The notes beneath the pieces were generated by a model that saw only the letters and a program-made list of their open reading frames with translations, did no database searches and was not told where the DNA came from. Shown here piece by piece: positions 26,372 through 35,104 of a DNA stretch of 64,000 nucleotides. A program made the position numbers and the translations under genes. The number at the start of each line of letters is the position of its first letter. Positions within the stretch are counted from its first letter, which is position 1. Origin of the DNA: Thiomonas sp. FB-6 (GTDB taxonomy: Bacteria; Pseudomonadota; Gammaproteobacteria; Burkholderiales; Burkholderiaceae_C); the NCBI RefSeq assembly GCF_000377645.1, contig NZ_KB898471.1, positions 744,941 through 808,940 on the forward strand. The letters run 5' to 3'.

Positions 26372-27820
26372 TCAGTTCCCCCGCGGGCCTTCGCGCAGCG
26401 CGCGCAGCAGGCGCTCGTGGATGCCGCCGAAGCCGCCGTTGCTCATCACCAGCACATGGTCGCCGGGGCGCGCGCTGGCGGCCACGTCGTCGACCAGGGC
26501 CTGCAAATCGCGGTGCGTGCGAGCCCGCTCGCCCAGCGGCGCCAGCGCCTGGGCCAGGTCCCAGTCGAGGCCGCCGGCGTAGCCGAAGCCGAGGTCGGCC
26601 CCGGCCAGCGCCGCGGGCAGCTGCTGTTTCATGGAACCCAGCTTCATGGTGTTGGAGCGCGGCTCGAACACCGCCAGGATGCGCCCGCCGGGGCGCGCCC
26701 GCCGCAGGCCGGCGATGGTGGTGGCGATGGCCGTCGGGTGGTGGGCGAAATCGTCGTACACCTCGACCCCGCCGGCACTGCCGCGCAGTTGCATGCGCCG
26801 GCGCACGCCCTGGAAGCGCCCCAGGGCCTCGCAGGCCAGTGCCGGGGCCACGCCGGCGTGCGCCGCGGCGGCCACCGCGGCCAGCGCATTGGCCCGGTTG
26901 TGCGCGCCCATCAGCTCCCAGCGCACGCGTCCGGCCACCCGGCCCTGTTCCAGGACCTCGAAATCCTGCTCGCCGCCCCGGGCAAGCCAGGCGGACGGGG
27001 TGGACGGGGTGGACGGGGTGGCGGAGCGGACCGCGGCGGATGCGCCATCCGGCGCGGCCTCTGCCATGCCGGAGCCGGCCATGGCTTCGTCGTGCTCGAA
27101 GCGCTGCACCTCGCTCCAGCAGCCGCGCTGCAGCACGCGCTCCAGCGCGGGGCTGCGCGCGGGCACGATCAGGCGGCCGCGCCGCGGCACCGTGCGAACC
27201 AGATGATGGAACTGGGTCTCGATGGCCGCCAGGTCGGGAAAGATGTCGGCGTGGTCGTATTCCAGATTGTTGAGAATCGCCGTGACCGGCCGGTAGTGCA
27301 CGAACTTGGAGCGCTTGTCGCAAAACGCGGTGTCGTATTCGTCCGCCTCGACGACGAAGCATTCGCCCTCGCCCAGGCGCGCCGAGACGCCGAAGTCCTG
27401 CGCCACGCCGCCGATCAGGAAGCCGGGACGCAGCCCCGCCTGGTCGAGGATCCACGCCAGCATGGACGAGGTGGTGGTCTTGCCGTGGGTGCCGGCCACG
27501 GCCAGGGTCCAGCGCCGGGCGAGCACGTGCTCGGCCAGCCACTGAGGGCCGCTGGTGTAGGGCAGGCGGGCGTCCAGGATGGCCTCCAGCAGCGGGTTGC
27601 CCCGGCTCACGGCGTTGCCCACCACCCACAGGTCGGGGCGCAACGCCAGCTGCTCGGTGCCGTAACCCTCGACCAGCTCGATGCCCAGCGCCTGCAGCTG
27701 TTCGCTCATCGGCGGGTAGACCTGGGCGTCGCAACCGGTGACCCGATGCCCGCCGGCCTGTGCCAGCGCCGCGACCCCGCCCATGAAGGTGCCGCAGATT
27801 CCCAGGATATGAATATGCAT
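26372..27820 (-). CDS. mpl: UDP-N-acetylmuramate:L-alanyl-gamma-D-glutamyl-meso-diaminopimelate ligase
   Basis: The 482-residue Mur ligase recycles cell-wall tripeptide by joining it to UDP-MurNAc. It begins with the Rossmann block [20 protein letters not shown]. The ATP loop [16 protein letters not shown] is near residue 112, [19 protein letters not shown] near residue 178, [15 protein letters not shown] block near 305, and [14 protein letters not shown] near 355. A low-complexity insertion ([12 protein letters not shown], near residue 270) is produced by a 9-base tandem repeat and is absent from typical members. It is divergent from the next gene, with 71 bases between starts. Confidence 0.94.
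   Translation of the reverse strand: MHIHILGICGTFMGGVAALAQAGGHRVTGCDAQVYPPMSEQLQALGIELVEGYGTEQLALRPDLWVVGNAVSRGNPLLEAILDARLPYTSGPQWLAEHVLARRWTLAVAGTHGKTTTSSMLAWILDQAGLRPGFLIGGVAQDFGVSARLGEGECFVVEADEYDTAFCDKRSKFVHYRPVTAILNNLEYDHADIFPDLAAIETQFHHLVRTVPRRGRLIVPARSPALERVLQRGCWSEVQRFEHDEAMAGSGMAEAAPDGASAAVRSATPSTPSTPSAWLARGGEQDFEVLEQGRVAGRVRWELMGAHNRANALAAVAAAAHAGVAPALACEALGRFQGVRRRMQLRGSAGGVEVYDDFAHHPTAIATTIAGLRRARPGGRILAVFEPRSNTMKLGSMKQQLPAALAGADLGFGYAGGLDWDLAQALAPLGERARTHRDLQALVDDVAASARPGDHVLVMSNGGFGGIHERLLRALREGPRGN
26993..27019. repeat. 9-bp tandem repeat (3 copies) within mpl
   Basis: Three perfect in-phase copies of GGACGGGGT, encoding a Ser-Thr-Pro repeat in Mpl on the other strand. As a multiple of three it can expand or shrink without a frameshift. 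Confidence 0.9.
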
Positions 27821-27891
27821 CGGCGCATTGTAGGAACAGGAGGCGGCGCCCCAGGCCGCTGCGCGCGGCCCCCGGGGTCTACACTGGGTTC

Positions 27892-28527
27892 ATGAACCCG
27901 CTACGCGAGGAACTGGCCGCGGTCGCCGCGCGGCTGGTGGTGGAGGACGGCCTGGACTACGCCAGCGCCAAGCGCAAGGCGCTGCACCAGCTGCTGGGCC
28001 CGGGCGTGCGCAGCGACGCGCAGCCCGACAACGACGACGTACGCGTCGAGGTGGAGCGCTACCTGGCCGTGTTCCATGGCGATACCCACCCGCGCCTGCT
28101 GTGGCGCCTGCGCGCGGCGGCGCTGGAACTGATGCGCGAATTCGAGCCCTTCCGCCCCTACGTGGCGGGCGCGGTCTGGAACGGCACCGCCACCGAGCAT
28201 TCGGGCCTGCACCTGCTGCTGTTCTGCGACGACCCGAAGGAAGTGGAAATCCACTGCATCAACCGCGGCATCCGCTACGCGACTTCACAGGGTGCGCATT
28301 ACGCGGGGCGACGCAGCGTGGAACGCCTGGAATTCCTCTGGCCCCTGCCCGGCGAGAACGGATCGCCCGAACGGGTGCTGGAAGCCACCCTCAGCCTGTA
28401 CCCGCCGAAGGACGAGCGCGGCGTACTGGTGCACGCAGGCCATGGCGCGCGCGGAGCCTCGCCCGAACGCGGCAGCCTGCAGGCGCTGCGCAACCTGGTC
28501 GGGGCGGGGCCGGGCTCGGCGCCTTGA
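27892..28527 (+). CDS. Conserved hypothetical protein, possible nucleotidyltransferase-fold
   Basis: The 211-residue product begins MNPLREELAAVAARLVVEDG. Residues 10-70 are helical (DYASAKRKALHQLL). The central part, YVAGAVWNGTATEHSGLHLLLFCDDPKEVEIHCINRGI, has the look of a minimal nucleotidyltransferase fold (small-residue turn, then hydrophobic strands with acidic residues), but the usual paired aspartates are not clear. The function is unknown. A TACACT -10-like box ends 6 bases before the ATG, suggesting a leaderless message. It shares its upstream region with mpl and is followed by the foldback element. Confidence 0.75.
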   Translation: MNPLREELAAVAARLVVEDGLDYASAKRKALHQLLGPGVRSDAQPDNDDVRVEVERYLAVFHGDTHPRLLWRLRAAALELMREFEPFRPYVAGAVWNGTATEHSGLHLLLFCDDPKEVEIHCINRGIRYATSQGAHYAGRRSVERLEFLWPLPGENGSPERVLEATLSLYPPKDERGVLVHAGHGARGASPERGSLQALRNLVGAGPGSAP

Positions 28528-28568
28528 GGGCCTGCCCGATGCGCTATGCTTGGCCCAAGGCCCGGCTG

Positions 28569-28837
28569 GCAGGCTGTTGAAATACCGGAGGGGGTCGCGT
28601 TGGCGCAGAATCGAGATGATGGGCGTGCGCCGGATCGCAGCGCGGGCTGGACGCCCGCGCAAGATCCGGGGTGCGGCCAGCGCCCGATTCTGCGCCAACC
28701 CTTCGGGCGCAGGCGCTGCGGGCGATCTGCGGCGTTGCCCAAGCAGGCCAGGCGTCCAGCCTGGCCTTGGCTTGGGCGCCTTGCAGCTCATCCCGCAGCG
28801 CCTGCGCGCGGCCCCCTCCGGTATTTCAACAGCCTGC
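28569..28837. repeat. 269-bp foldback (MITE-like) element with 26-bp perfect terminal inverted repeats
   Basis: The first 26 bases (28569-28594, starting GCAGGCTGTTGAAATACCGG) are the exact reverse complement of the last 26 (28812-28837). Inside are two more long hairpins. Arm A pairs 28600-28613 with 28685-28698 (14 bp perfect), with an inner stem-loop GCGCGGGC/GCCCGCGC at 28640-28660. Arm B pairs 28707-28722 with 28792-28807 (16 bp perfect), with inner GCCTGGCCT-type stems. The whole would fold as a three-way junction. It fills the gap between a hypothetical gene and aroQ. It has no coding capacity of note. A non-autonomous mobile element or structured repeat is inferred. Only one copy is in the window. 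Confidence 0.8.
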
Positions 28838-28877
28838 TAGTGCGGGCATTTCGCGCGAATCCGCGCCCTGCTCTCCG

Positions 28878-29333
28878 ATGAAAGCCCGCATCGCCGTCGT
28901 GCATGGCCCCAACCTGAACCTGCTCGGAAGCCGCGAGCCTCAGGTGTACGGCAGCACCACCCTGGCGCAGATCGACGAGGCACTGCGGCGCCTGGGCGAG
29001 GAACTGGGCGTGCAGGTGGACTGCTTTCAGAGCAACCACGAGGGCGCGCTGGTCGAGCGCATCCATGCGGCGGCGCGCGACGGCACGCGCTTCGTGCTGA
29101 TCAACCCGGCCGCCTACACCCATACCAGCGTGGCGCTGCGCGACGCGCTGGCTGGTGTGTCCCTGCCTTTTGTCGAAGTTCACCTATCGAACGTTTATCG
29201 TCGCGAAAAATTCCGGCATCATTCGTATTTTTCCGATCTTGCGGAAGCGGTGATCAGCGGCTGCGGCGCCCTGGGCTACAGCCTGGCCCTTCGCTTCGCC
29301 GTCGAGCGATTGATGACAAAGCCGGCGGATTGA
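28878..29333 (+). CDS. aroQ: 3-dehydroquinate dehydratase, type II
   Basis: The 151-residue enzyme dehydrates 3-dehydroquinate in the shikimate pathway. Motifs: [20 protein letters not shown] near residue 10 (Asn, Arg and catalytic Tyr loop), [16 protein letters not shown] near residue 49, [17 protein letters not shown] near residue 74, and [19 protein letters not shown] near residue 98. The final helix ([12 protein letters not shown]) carries the accB promoter sequence. AroQ ahead of accBC is a standard Burkholderiales order. Confidence 0.97.
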   Translation: MKARIAVVHGPNLNLLGSREPQVYGSTTLAQIDEALRRLGEELGVQVDCFQSNHEGALVERIHAAARDGTRFVLINPAAYTHTSVALRDALAGVSLPFVEVHLSNVYRREKFRHHSYFSDLAEAVISGCGALGYSLALRFAVERLMTKPAD

Positions 29334-29340
29334 GTACAAT
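29313..29340 (+). promoter_or_regulatory. Candidate sigma-70 promoter for accBC, overlapping the end of aroQ
   Basis: ATGACA (29313-29318) and TACAAT (29335-29340) each match their consensus at five of six positions and are separated by 16 bases. A start near 29347 would give a leader of about 210 bases before accB. The remaining gap to 29557 holds no gene. Confidence 0.6.
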
Positions 29341-29557
29341 TCGCTGATTCTTTGGACAAGATCCAAGCAATTGGCACAGATTTTTCGCTGAAGTCGTCCG
29401 GCCCCGGGAATCCGGCTTCGCCTGGGCTTCGAGCCCAGGGCGTGCAGCCGCCCCGGCCATACGGCGAGGCCCGCGCATCGCGGGCCGGCCACGAGGCCCG
29501 AGGGCCCGCGGCATCGCCCGCACCTGCAACTCACGCCGCGCAAGCGGCCCGCACATC

Positions 29558-30022
29558 ATGGATCTGCGCAAGCTGAAGACCCTGGTCGATCTGGTTTCGG
29601 AGTCCAACATCTCGGAACTCGAGATCACCGAAGCCGAAGGCAAGGTACGGATCGTCAAGGCCGGCCCGACCCCGCTGGGTACCGCCCAGATGCAACACTA
29701 CATGGTGCCGATGAGCCCGGCGCCCGCAGGCGCGGTGGTCGAAGCCGCTGGCGCACCGGCCGCGGCAGCCTCGGCCCCCGTTCCGTCGGGCAAGCTGATC
29801 AAGTCGCCGATGGTAGGCACCTTCTACCGCTCGTCGGCGCCGGGCGCGAAGCCCTTCGTCGAGGTGGGGGACACGGTCAAGCAGGGCCAGGCCGTGTGCA
29901 TCGTCGAGGCGATGAAGATCCTCAACGAGATCGAATCCGAGATCGACGGCGTGGTCAAGCAGGTGCTGGTCGAGAACGGCCAGCCGGTCGAATACGGCCA
30001 GGCCCTGTTCGAGCTCGAGTAA
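29558..30022 (+). CDS. accB: Biotin carboxyl carrier protein of acetyl-CoA carboxylase
   Basis: The 154-residue subunit carries biotin on the lysine of [12 protein letters not shown] near residue 120 and swings it between biotin carboxylase and carboxyltransferase. The N-terminus ([32 protein letters not shown]) is the dimerising part, followed by an Ala/Pro linker (residues 55-80) and the biotinyl domain beginning [25 protein letters not shown]. It is cotranscribed with accC 96 bases downstream and supplies the first step of fatty acid synthesis. Confidence 0.97.
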   Translation: MDLRKLKTLVDLVSESNISELEITEAEGKVRIVKAGPTPLGTAQMQHYMVPMSPAPAGAVVEAAGAPAAAASAPVPSGKLIKSPMVGTFYRSSAPGAKPFVEVGDTVKQGQAVCIVEAMKILNEIESEIDGVVKQVLVENGQPVEYGQALFELE

Positions 30023-30118
30023 GCCGCCACCGTGGCCGTGCGCCGCCCAGCGTCCTCCGCCGCGCGCGCCGGGCCCCTCCCTTCCAGGCCCAAGCCCAGA
30101 GCCGAAGCCCGCCCTGCC

Positions 30119-31468
30119 ATGTTCAAGAAAATTCTCATCGCCAACCGCGGCGAAATCGCCCTGCGCATCCAGCGCGCCTGCCGCGAACTGGGCATCAAGA
30201 CGGTGGTCGTGTACTCCGAGGCCGACCGCGACGCCAAATACGTCAAGCTGGCCGACGAGTCCGTGTGCATCGGGCCGCCGCCCTCGGCGGCCAGTTACCT
30301 CAACATGCCGGCGATCATCTCGGCGGCCGAGGTGACCGACGCGGAGGCCATCCATCCGGGCTACGGCTTCCTGTCGGAGAACGCCGATTTCGCCGAGCGC
30401 GTCGAACGCTCGGGCTTCACCTTCATCGGCCCGCGGCCCGACTCGATCCGCATCATGGGGGACAAGGTCTCGGCCAAGCAGTCGATGATCAAGGCCGGCG
30501 TTCCCTGCGTGCCCGGCTCGGAAGGCCAACTCGGCGACGACCCGCGGGAGATCACGCGCATGGCCCGCGCCATCGGCTACCCGGTGATCATCAAGGCGGC
30601 GGGCGGCGGCGGCGGGCGCGGCATGCGTGTGGTGCACACCGAGGCGGCGCTGCTCAACGCGGTGGCGACGACCAAGGCCGAGGCGCAGAGCGCCTTCGGC
30701 AACGCCTCGGTGTACATGGAGAAATTCCTGACCAATCCGCGGCACATCGAGATCCAGGTGCTGGCCGACGAGCACGGCAATGCCCTGTGGCTGGGCGAGC
30801 GCGACTGCTCGATGCAGCGCCGGCACCAGAAGGTCCTCGAGGAGGCACCCGCCCCCGGCATCGCCCGGCGCCTGATCGAGCGCATCGGCGCGCGCTGCGC
30901 CGATGCCTGCCGCAAGATCGCCTACCGCGGCGCCGGCACCTTCGAGTTCCTCTACGAGGACGGCGAGTTCTATTTCATCGAGATGAATACCCGCGTGCAG
31001 GTCGAGCACCCGGTGACCGAACTCACCACGGGCATCGACATCGTGGTGCAGCAGATCCGCATCGCGGCCGGGGAGCCGCTGACCGTCAAGCAGCGCCAGA
31101 TCCAGTGCAACGGGCATGCCATCGAGTGCCGCGTGAACGCCGAGGACCCGGTGCGATTCACGCCCAGCCCCGGACGCATCACCACCTGGCACGTGCCGGG
31201 CGGCCCCGGCGTGCGCGTGGACTCGCACGTCTACAGCGGCTACTTCGTGCCGCCCAACTACGACTCGATGATCGCCAAGATCATCGTGCACGGGGCCACG
31301 CGCGAGCAGGCGCTGGCGCGCATGCGCACGGCCCTGTCGGAAATGGTGGTGGACGGCATCGCCACCAATATTCCGCTGCATCGCGAATTGCTGGTGGACG
31401 CGCGCTTCATCGAGGGCGGCACCAACATCCACTATCTCGAGGAATACATGGCCGCGCGCCCGGCCTGA
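30119..31468 (+). CDS. accC: Acetyl-CoA carboxylase biotin carboxylase subunit
   Basis: The 449-residue ATP-grasp enzyme carboxylates biotin on AccB. It begins [20 protein letters not shown]. Other diagnostic blocks are [19 protein letters not shown] near residue 80, [16 protein letters not shown] near residue 158 (glycine-rich ATP lid), [17 protein letters not shown] block near 233, and [19 protein letters not shown] near residue 282. Length is exactly as usual for the family. The ATG shown is preferred over an in-frame upstream ATG that would add an Ala/Arg-rich stretch. Confidence 0.97.
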   Translation: MFKKILIANRGEIALRIQRACRELGIKTVVVYSEADRDAKYVKLADESVCIGPPPSAASYLNMPAIISAAEVTDAEAIHPGYGFLSENADFAERVERSGFTFIGPRPDSIRIMGDKVSAKQSMIKAGVPCVPGSEGQLGDDPREITRMARAIGYPVIIKAAGGGGGRGMRVVHTEAALLNAVATTKAEAQSAFGNASVYMEKFLTNPRHIEIQVLADEHGNALWLGERDCSMQRRHQKVLEEAPAPGIARRLIERIGARCADACRKIAYRGAGTFEFLYEDGEFYFIEMNTRVQVEHPVTELTTGIDIVVQQIRIAAGEPLTVKQRQIQCNGHAIECRVNAEDPVRFTPSPGRITTWHVPGGPGVRVDSHVYSGYFVPPNYDSMIAKIIVHGATREQALARMRTALSEMVVDGIATNIPLHRELLVDARFIEGGTNIHYLEEYMAARPA

Positions 31469-31485
31469 TCCGAGGCCAGGCGCCC

Positions 31486-32388
31486 ATGCCCTACCGTGAA
31501 GTGCTGATCGCCGCCGGACAGGATCTGGCGCTGCGCCTGTCGGACGCGCTGCTCGAACTGGGCGCGCTGAGCGTGGACGTGGAGGACCGCCTGGCGGGCT
31601 CCGAGCAGGAGCGCGCGCTGTTCGGCGAACCCGGCATGGCGCAGCCGCCGGCCGCCTGGAGCGACAACCTGGTGCGCGCGCTGTTCTCCGACGAGGCCGG
31701 CGCCGACGCCGCGCTGCTGGGCCTGCTCGCCGAAGGCGTGCTGCCCGACCTGCGCGGCGTGCGCCAGCAGGACGTGGCCGAGCAGGACTGGGTGCGTCTG
31801 ACCCAGTCGCAATTCCAGCCGGTGTGCATCGAGCAGCGCCTGTGGATCGTGCCCAGCTGGCACGAGGCCCCGGCGGACGCGCCGATGGTGCTGCGCCTCG
31901 ATCCCGGCCTGGCCTTCGGCACGGGCACCCACCCCACCACCCAGTTGTGCCTGCGCTGGCTTCTGCGCCGCGCGCCGCTGCGGGGCCTGCAGGTGCTGGA
32001 TTACGGCTGCGGCTCGGGCATCCTGGCGTTGGGCGCGGCGCTGCTGGGCGCCGACGCGGTCGACGCGGTGGACATCGATGCCGACGCCGTGCAGGCCACG
32101 CGCCTGAACGCCGAGGCCAACGGCGTGGCCCTGCGCCACGTGTGCCACGTCGACGAACTGCCGCGGCAGCGCTACGACGTGGTGGTGGCCAACATTCTGG
32201 CATCTCCGCTGCGCCTGCTGGCACCGGTGCTGGCCGCGCAGGCCCGCCCTGGCGGGCAGTTGGTGCTGTCGGGCATCCTGGAGCGCCAGGCCGAGGAACT
32301 GATCGAGGTCTATGCCCCGCATGCCAGCCTGGAGCGCTGGGCGGAACTCGACGGCTGGGTCTGCCTGGCCGGCCCCGTGCACGCCTGA
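31486..32388 (+). CDS. prmA: Ribosomal protein L11 methyltransferase
   Basis: The 300-residue enzyme trimethylates ribosomal protein L11. The N-terminal substrate domain begins MPYREVLIAAGQDLALRLSDALLELGALSVDVED. The catalytic part has LDPGLAFGTGTHPTTQLCLRWL near residue 138, VLDYGCGSGILALGAALLGA near residue 172 (SAM motif I), DIDADAVQATRLNAE, and VVANILASPLRLLAP near residue 234. It follows accC by 17 bases, a common betaproteobacterial order. Confidence 0.96.
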   Translation: MPYREVLIAAGQDLALRLSDALLELGALSVDVEDRLAGSEQERALFGEPGMAQPPAAWSDNLVRALFSDEAGADAALLGLLAEGVLPDLRGVRQQDVAEQDWVRLTQSQFQPVCIEQRLWIVPSWHEAPADAPMVLRLDPGLAFGTGTHPTTQLCLRWLLRRAPLRGLQVLDYGCGSGILALGAALLGADAVDAVDIDADAVQATRLNAEANGVALRHVCHVDELPRQRYDVVVANILASPLRLLAPVLAAQARPGGQLVLSGILERQAEELIEVYAPHASLERWAELDGWVCLAGPVHA

Positions 32389-32405
32389 CGGCGGCCGCCG
32401 CTTCT

Positions 32406-32411
32406 TATACT
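32406..32411 (+). promoter_or_regulatory. Candidate -10 box, possibly for a leaderless message
   Basis: TATACT matches the -10 consensus at five of six positions and ends 6 bases before the ATG of the zinc-ribbon gene, so a transcript would start at or next to the A of ATG. CTGACG, 15 bases upstream, is a possible weak -35 box. Confidence 0.35.
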
Positions 32412-32417
32412 GCGGCG

Positions 32418-33599
32418 ATGCCCCTCGCCACACGCTGCCCGCATTGCGACACCGCCTTCCGGCTGGTTCGCGACCAGCTGCTGCTCAGCGGCGGATGGGT
32501 GCGCTGCGGACGCTGCGGCCAGGCCTTCGACGCGGCGTCCGCGCAATTCGAATTCGAGGCGCCCCCGACCGAAGTCCCACCCGAGGTCCAGCCCGAGGCC
32601 CCGTTCGAGCCTCCGCCTGAGCCTCCATTCGAGCCTGCGCCCGAGCCTGCGCTGGGGACTCCAGCGCAGCCCGCGGACGACGGCGCCGAACCCGCCTGGG
32701 CCGACGAGCCGGCGGCCGAGCCGCCGGGCTCGGTGCTCGAGGGACTGGCCGACAGCGCCTGGCTGCATGCCGAGGAGGTCGACGAGGAGGTCGACGCGGG
32801 GGAAGACACCGGCGCCCTGTCTGCAATGCCTCCGGTCGCGGGCGATTCCCCGGCGTCCGCGCTGACCGTGCCGGAGGCGGAGCCTGCGCCGGCGGGCGGC
32901 GAGCCGGCGCAACAGGACCTGCCCGACACGGTGCTCACCGATGGTGGCGAAACCGGGGCCCATGAGCACGACGCCGAAGCGCTGGCCGAGGCGCTGCCCG
33001 GGCACGCGGCCGACGGGCGCGTGGAGCCCGCCCTCGACCCCGACTTCGAACCCGGCTTCGTGCGCCAGGCCCGGCGCCGCGAGCGCTGGTCGCGCCCGTG
33101 GGTGCGCGCCGTGCTGGGTCTGCTGCTGGCCTTGCTGGTGCTGGCCGGCGCCGCGCAGGCGGCCTGGATCTGGAGGGACTCGCTGGCGCAACGCTGGCCG
33201 GCGCTGCGCCCGGCGCTGGCCGCCCTGTGCGCGGCGGCGGGCTGCCGCCTGCAGCCGCCGCGGCGCCCGCAGGACCTGGCGCTCGACGCCTCGTCGATGT
33301 CTCCGGACGGAGCCTCGGGCCTGCGGCTGGACCTGCGCCTGCACAACCGCGGAGCCTACGCGGTGGCCTATCCCTGGCTGCAGCTCAGCCTGAGCTCGGG
33401 TAGCGAGGCCGATGCGCCGCTGGTGCGCAAGGTCATCGCGCCCGAGCAGTACCTGCGCGCGCAGGGACTGGGGCCGCGCGAGCTGCGCTCGCGCCTGGAC
33501 GCCGGGATCGGCGCGGCGCAGGAGTTGCACATCCGCCTCGGCCTCGCGCTGCGCGAGGGGCGGGCGGCTTCGTACACGGTCTACCTGTTCTACCCCTGA
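32418..33599 (+). CDS. Zinc-ribbon and DUF3426 membrane protein
   Basis: The 393-residue protein has an N-terminal MJ0042-type zinc ribbon (RCPHCDTAFRL then WVRCGRCGQAFDA; four cysteines, residues 7-35). A long acidic, proline-rich linker (about 45-215) carries short PEPPFEPAPEPA-like runs. One membrane helix lies near residues 234-256 (AVLGLLLALLVLAGAAQAAWIW), followed by a DUF3426 periplasmic domain (about 290-393: LRLDLRLHNRGAYAVAYPWLQLSL). It follows prmA in many Burkholderiales. Function unknown; envelope assembly roles have been suggested only by location. Confidence 0.85.
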   Translation: MPLATRCPHCDTAFRLVRDQLLLSGGWVRCGRCGQAFDAASAQFEFEAPPTEVPPEVQPEAPFEPPPEPPFEPAPEPALGTPAQPADDGAEPAWADEPAAEPPGSVLEGLADSAWLHAEEVDEEVDAGEDTGALSAMPPVAGDSPASALTVPEAEPAPAGGEPAQQDLPDTVLTDGGETGAHEHDAEALAEALPGHAADGRVEPALDPDFEPGFVRQARRRERWSRPWVRAVLGLLLALLVLAGAAQAAWIWRDSLAQRWPALRPALAALCAAAGCRLQPPRRPQDLALDASSMSPDGASGLRLDLRLHNRGAYAVAYPWLQLSLSSGSEADAPLVRKVIAPEQYLRAQGLGPRELRSRLDAGIGAAQELHIRLGLALREGRAASYTVYLFYP

Positions 33600-33617
33600 A
33601 CGCCGGGGCCGGCTGGC

Positions 33618-34682
33618 TCAGGCCAGCGCCGCCACCTCGTCGAGCGCGGCCACGTAGGCCGCGTCGAGCATCAGATCTTCCCAGCCCAGCGGCACCTGGG
33701 TCGCCAGCAGCGCGGCCCGGCGGGCCGCCCCCTGCGCGTCGGCTTGCCAGCGTCCCTGGCCTTCGGCCTCGCGCAGCCCGGCGATGCAGGCATCCAGCGG
33801 CGCGCCGCCGTCCAGCGGCGCGAGGTTGCAGGCCAGCGCCATGTCGCAGCCGGCGCCCAGCGCCGCCAACAGTGCCTGCACGGTGTCGCCAGCCGCCTCG
33901 CGCGCGCCCTGCATGGTCAGGTCGTCGCTGATGATGGCGCCCTGGAAGCCCAGACGCTCGCGCAGCACCTGCTGCAGCCAGCGCCGGCTGAAACCCGCGG
34001 GAAGCGGGTCCACACGGGGGTACACGACATGCGCGGGCATCACGGCGCGCGCGCCGTGGCGCAGCCAGCCGTAGGGGGCGGCGTCGGCCTCGACGATGCG
34101 CGACAGCGCTCGCCGGTCCACCGGCAGCGCCACGTGCGAATCGGCCTCGGCCCACCCATGCCCGGGAAAATGCTTCAGGCAGTGCGACAGCCCCACCGCC
34201 TGCAGGCCGGCGATGAGTGCCTGCGCGAGCAGGGCCACGACCCGCGCATCCGAATGCAGCGCGCGCTCGCCGATGACCTGCGAACGGCCCCAGTCGAGGT
34301 CGACCACCGGGGTGAAACTCATGTCGATGCCGCAGGCCCGCAGTTCCGCGCCCAGCACGCGCCCGACCGCGCCCGCCGCCTGCACGGCACGCATGGGATC
34401 GCGCATCCACAGGCGCCCCAGCGAGGCCATCGGCGGCAGCACGGTGAAGCCGTCGCTGCGAAAGCGCTGCACGCGCCCGCCTTCGTGGTCCACGGCGATG
34501 ACCAGGTCGGCGCGCGCCGCCTTGATCTGCGCGTTCAGCGCCACCAGCTGCCGGCGCGACTCCCAGTTGCGGGCGAACAGGATCACGCCGCCGACCAGCG
34601 GGTCGCGCAGGCGCTTGCGCTCGAGCGGCGTGAGTTCGAGCCCGGCGACGTCGATGAACAGCGGAGCGTGGGGCAGGGTCAT
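33618..34682 (-). CDS. nagZ: Beta-N-acetylhexosaminidase (peptidoglycan recycling)
   Basis: The 354-residue cytoplasmic family-3 glycosidase removes GlcNAc from anhydro-muropeptides. Key sites are AVDHEGGRVQRF near residue 62, HCLKHFPGHGWAEADSHVALP near residue 163 (His-Asp general acid loop), and AIISDDLTMQGA near residue 248, whose aspartate is the nucleophile. The length matches the single-domain Gram-negative form. It is the last gene of the long minus-strand series and overlaps the acpS stop by four bases. Confidence 0.95.
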   Translation of the reverse strand: MTLPHAPLFIDVAGLELTPLERKRLRDPLVGGVILFARNWESRRQLVALNAQIKAARADLVIAVDHEGGRVQRFRSDGFTVLPPMASLGRLWMRDPMRAVQAAGAVGRVLGAELRACGIDMSFTPVVDLDWGRSQVIGERALHSDARVVALLAQALIAGLQAVGLSHCLKHFPGHGWAEADSHVALPVDRRALSRIVEADAAPYGWLRHGARAVMPAHVVYPRVDPLPAGFSRRWLQQVLRERLGFQGAIISDDLTMQGAREAAGDTVQALLAALGAGCDMALACNLAPLDGGAPLDACIAGLREAEGQGRWQADAQGAARRAALLATQVPLGWEDLMLDAAYVAALDEVAALA

Positions 34683-35104
34683 GCGGATCGGTCCGGCGGG
34701 GTGGGAAGAATCTCGGCGACGACGAAGGCCACCGCGGTGTCGGTCTCGTCGCTGATGCTGACGTGCAGCGCGAGCGCGCGCTGCGCGCACCAGTCGGCCA
34801 GCGCGCCGTGCAGCGTGACCCGCGGGCGCCCGCCCGGGGCGTTGAGAATCTCGCAGGCCTGCCAGCTCATCGGCATGTGCAGGCCCAGCCCCAGCGCCTT
34901 GGACAGGGCTTCCTTGGCCGCGAATCGCGTGCCCAGGTAGGCGATGCCGCGCGCTGCCGAGCGTGCATGGCGCGCCGCGAACACGGACTGCTCGGCCGGC
35001 CCCAGGATGCGCAGCGCGAAGCGCTCGCCGTGGCGCGACCAGGCCTGCGCGATGCGCCGCAGGTCGCACACGTCGGTGCCGACGCCGTACAGGCCGGCAT
35101 TCAT
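34679..35104 (-). CDS. acpS: Holo-[acyl-carrier-protein] synthase
   Basis: The 141-residue enzyme attaches 4'-phosphopantetheine to acyl carrier protein. Sites seen: YGVGTDVCDLRRIAQAW near residue 5 (Mg-binding Asp), LGTRFAAKEALSKALGLGLH near residue 55 (catalytic Glu-Lys), and HVSISDETDTAVAFVVAE near the end. It overlaps both neighbours, pdxJ and nagZ, by four bases. Its substrate AcpP is encoded 12 kb upstream in the same series. Confidence 0.95.
   Translation of the reverse strand: MNAGLYGVGTDVCDLRRIAQAWSRHGERFALRILGPAEQSVFAARHARSAARGIAYLGTRFAAKEALSKALGLGLHMPMSWQACEILNAPGGRPRVTLHGALADWCAQRALALHVSISDETDTAVAFVVAEILPTPPDRSA

Noticed and set aside
28546..28881. Open frames across the foldback element as small genes
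   Set aside because: They run through inverted repeats in several frames, have no ribosome site, and give Arg/Ala/Pro-rich products without motifs.
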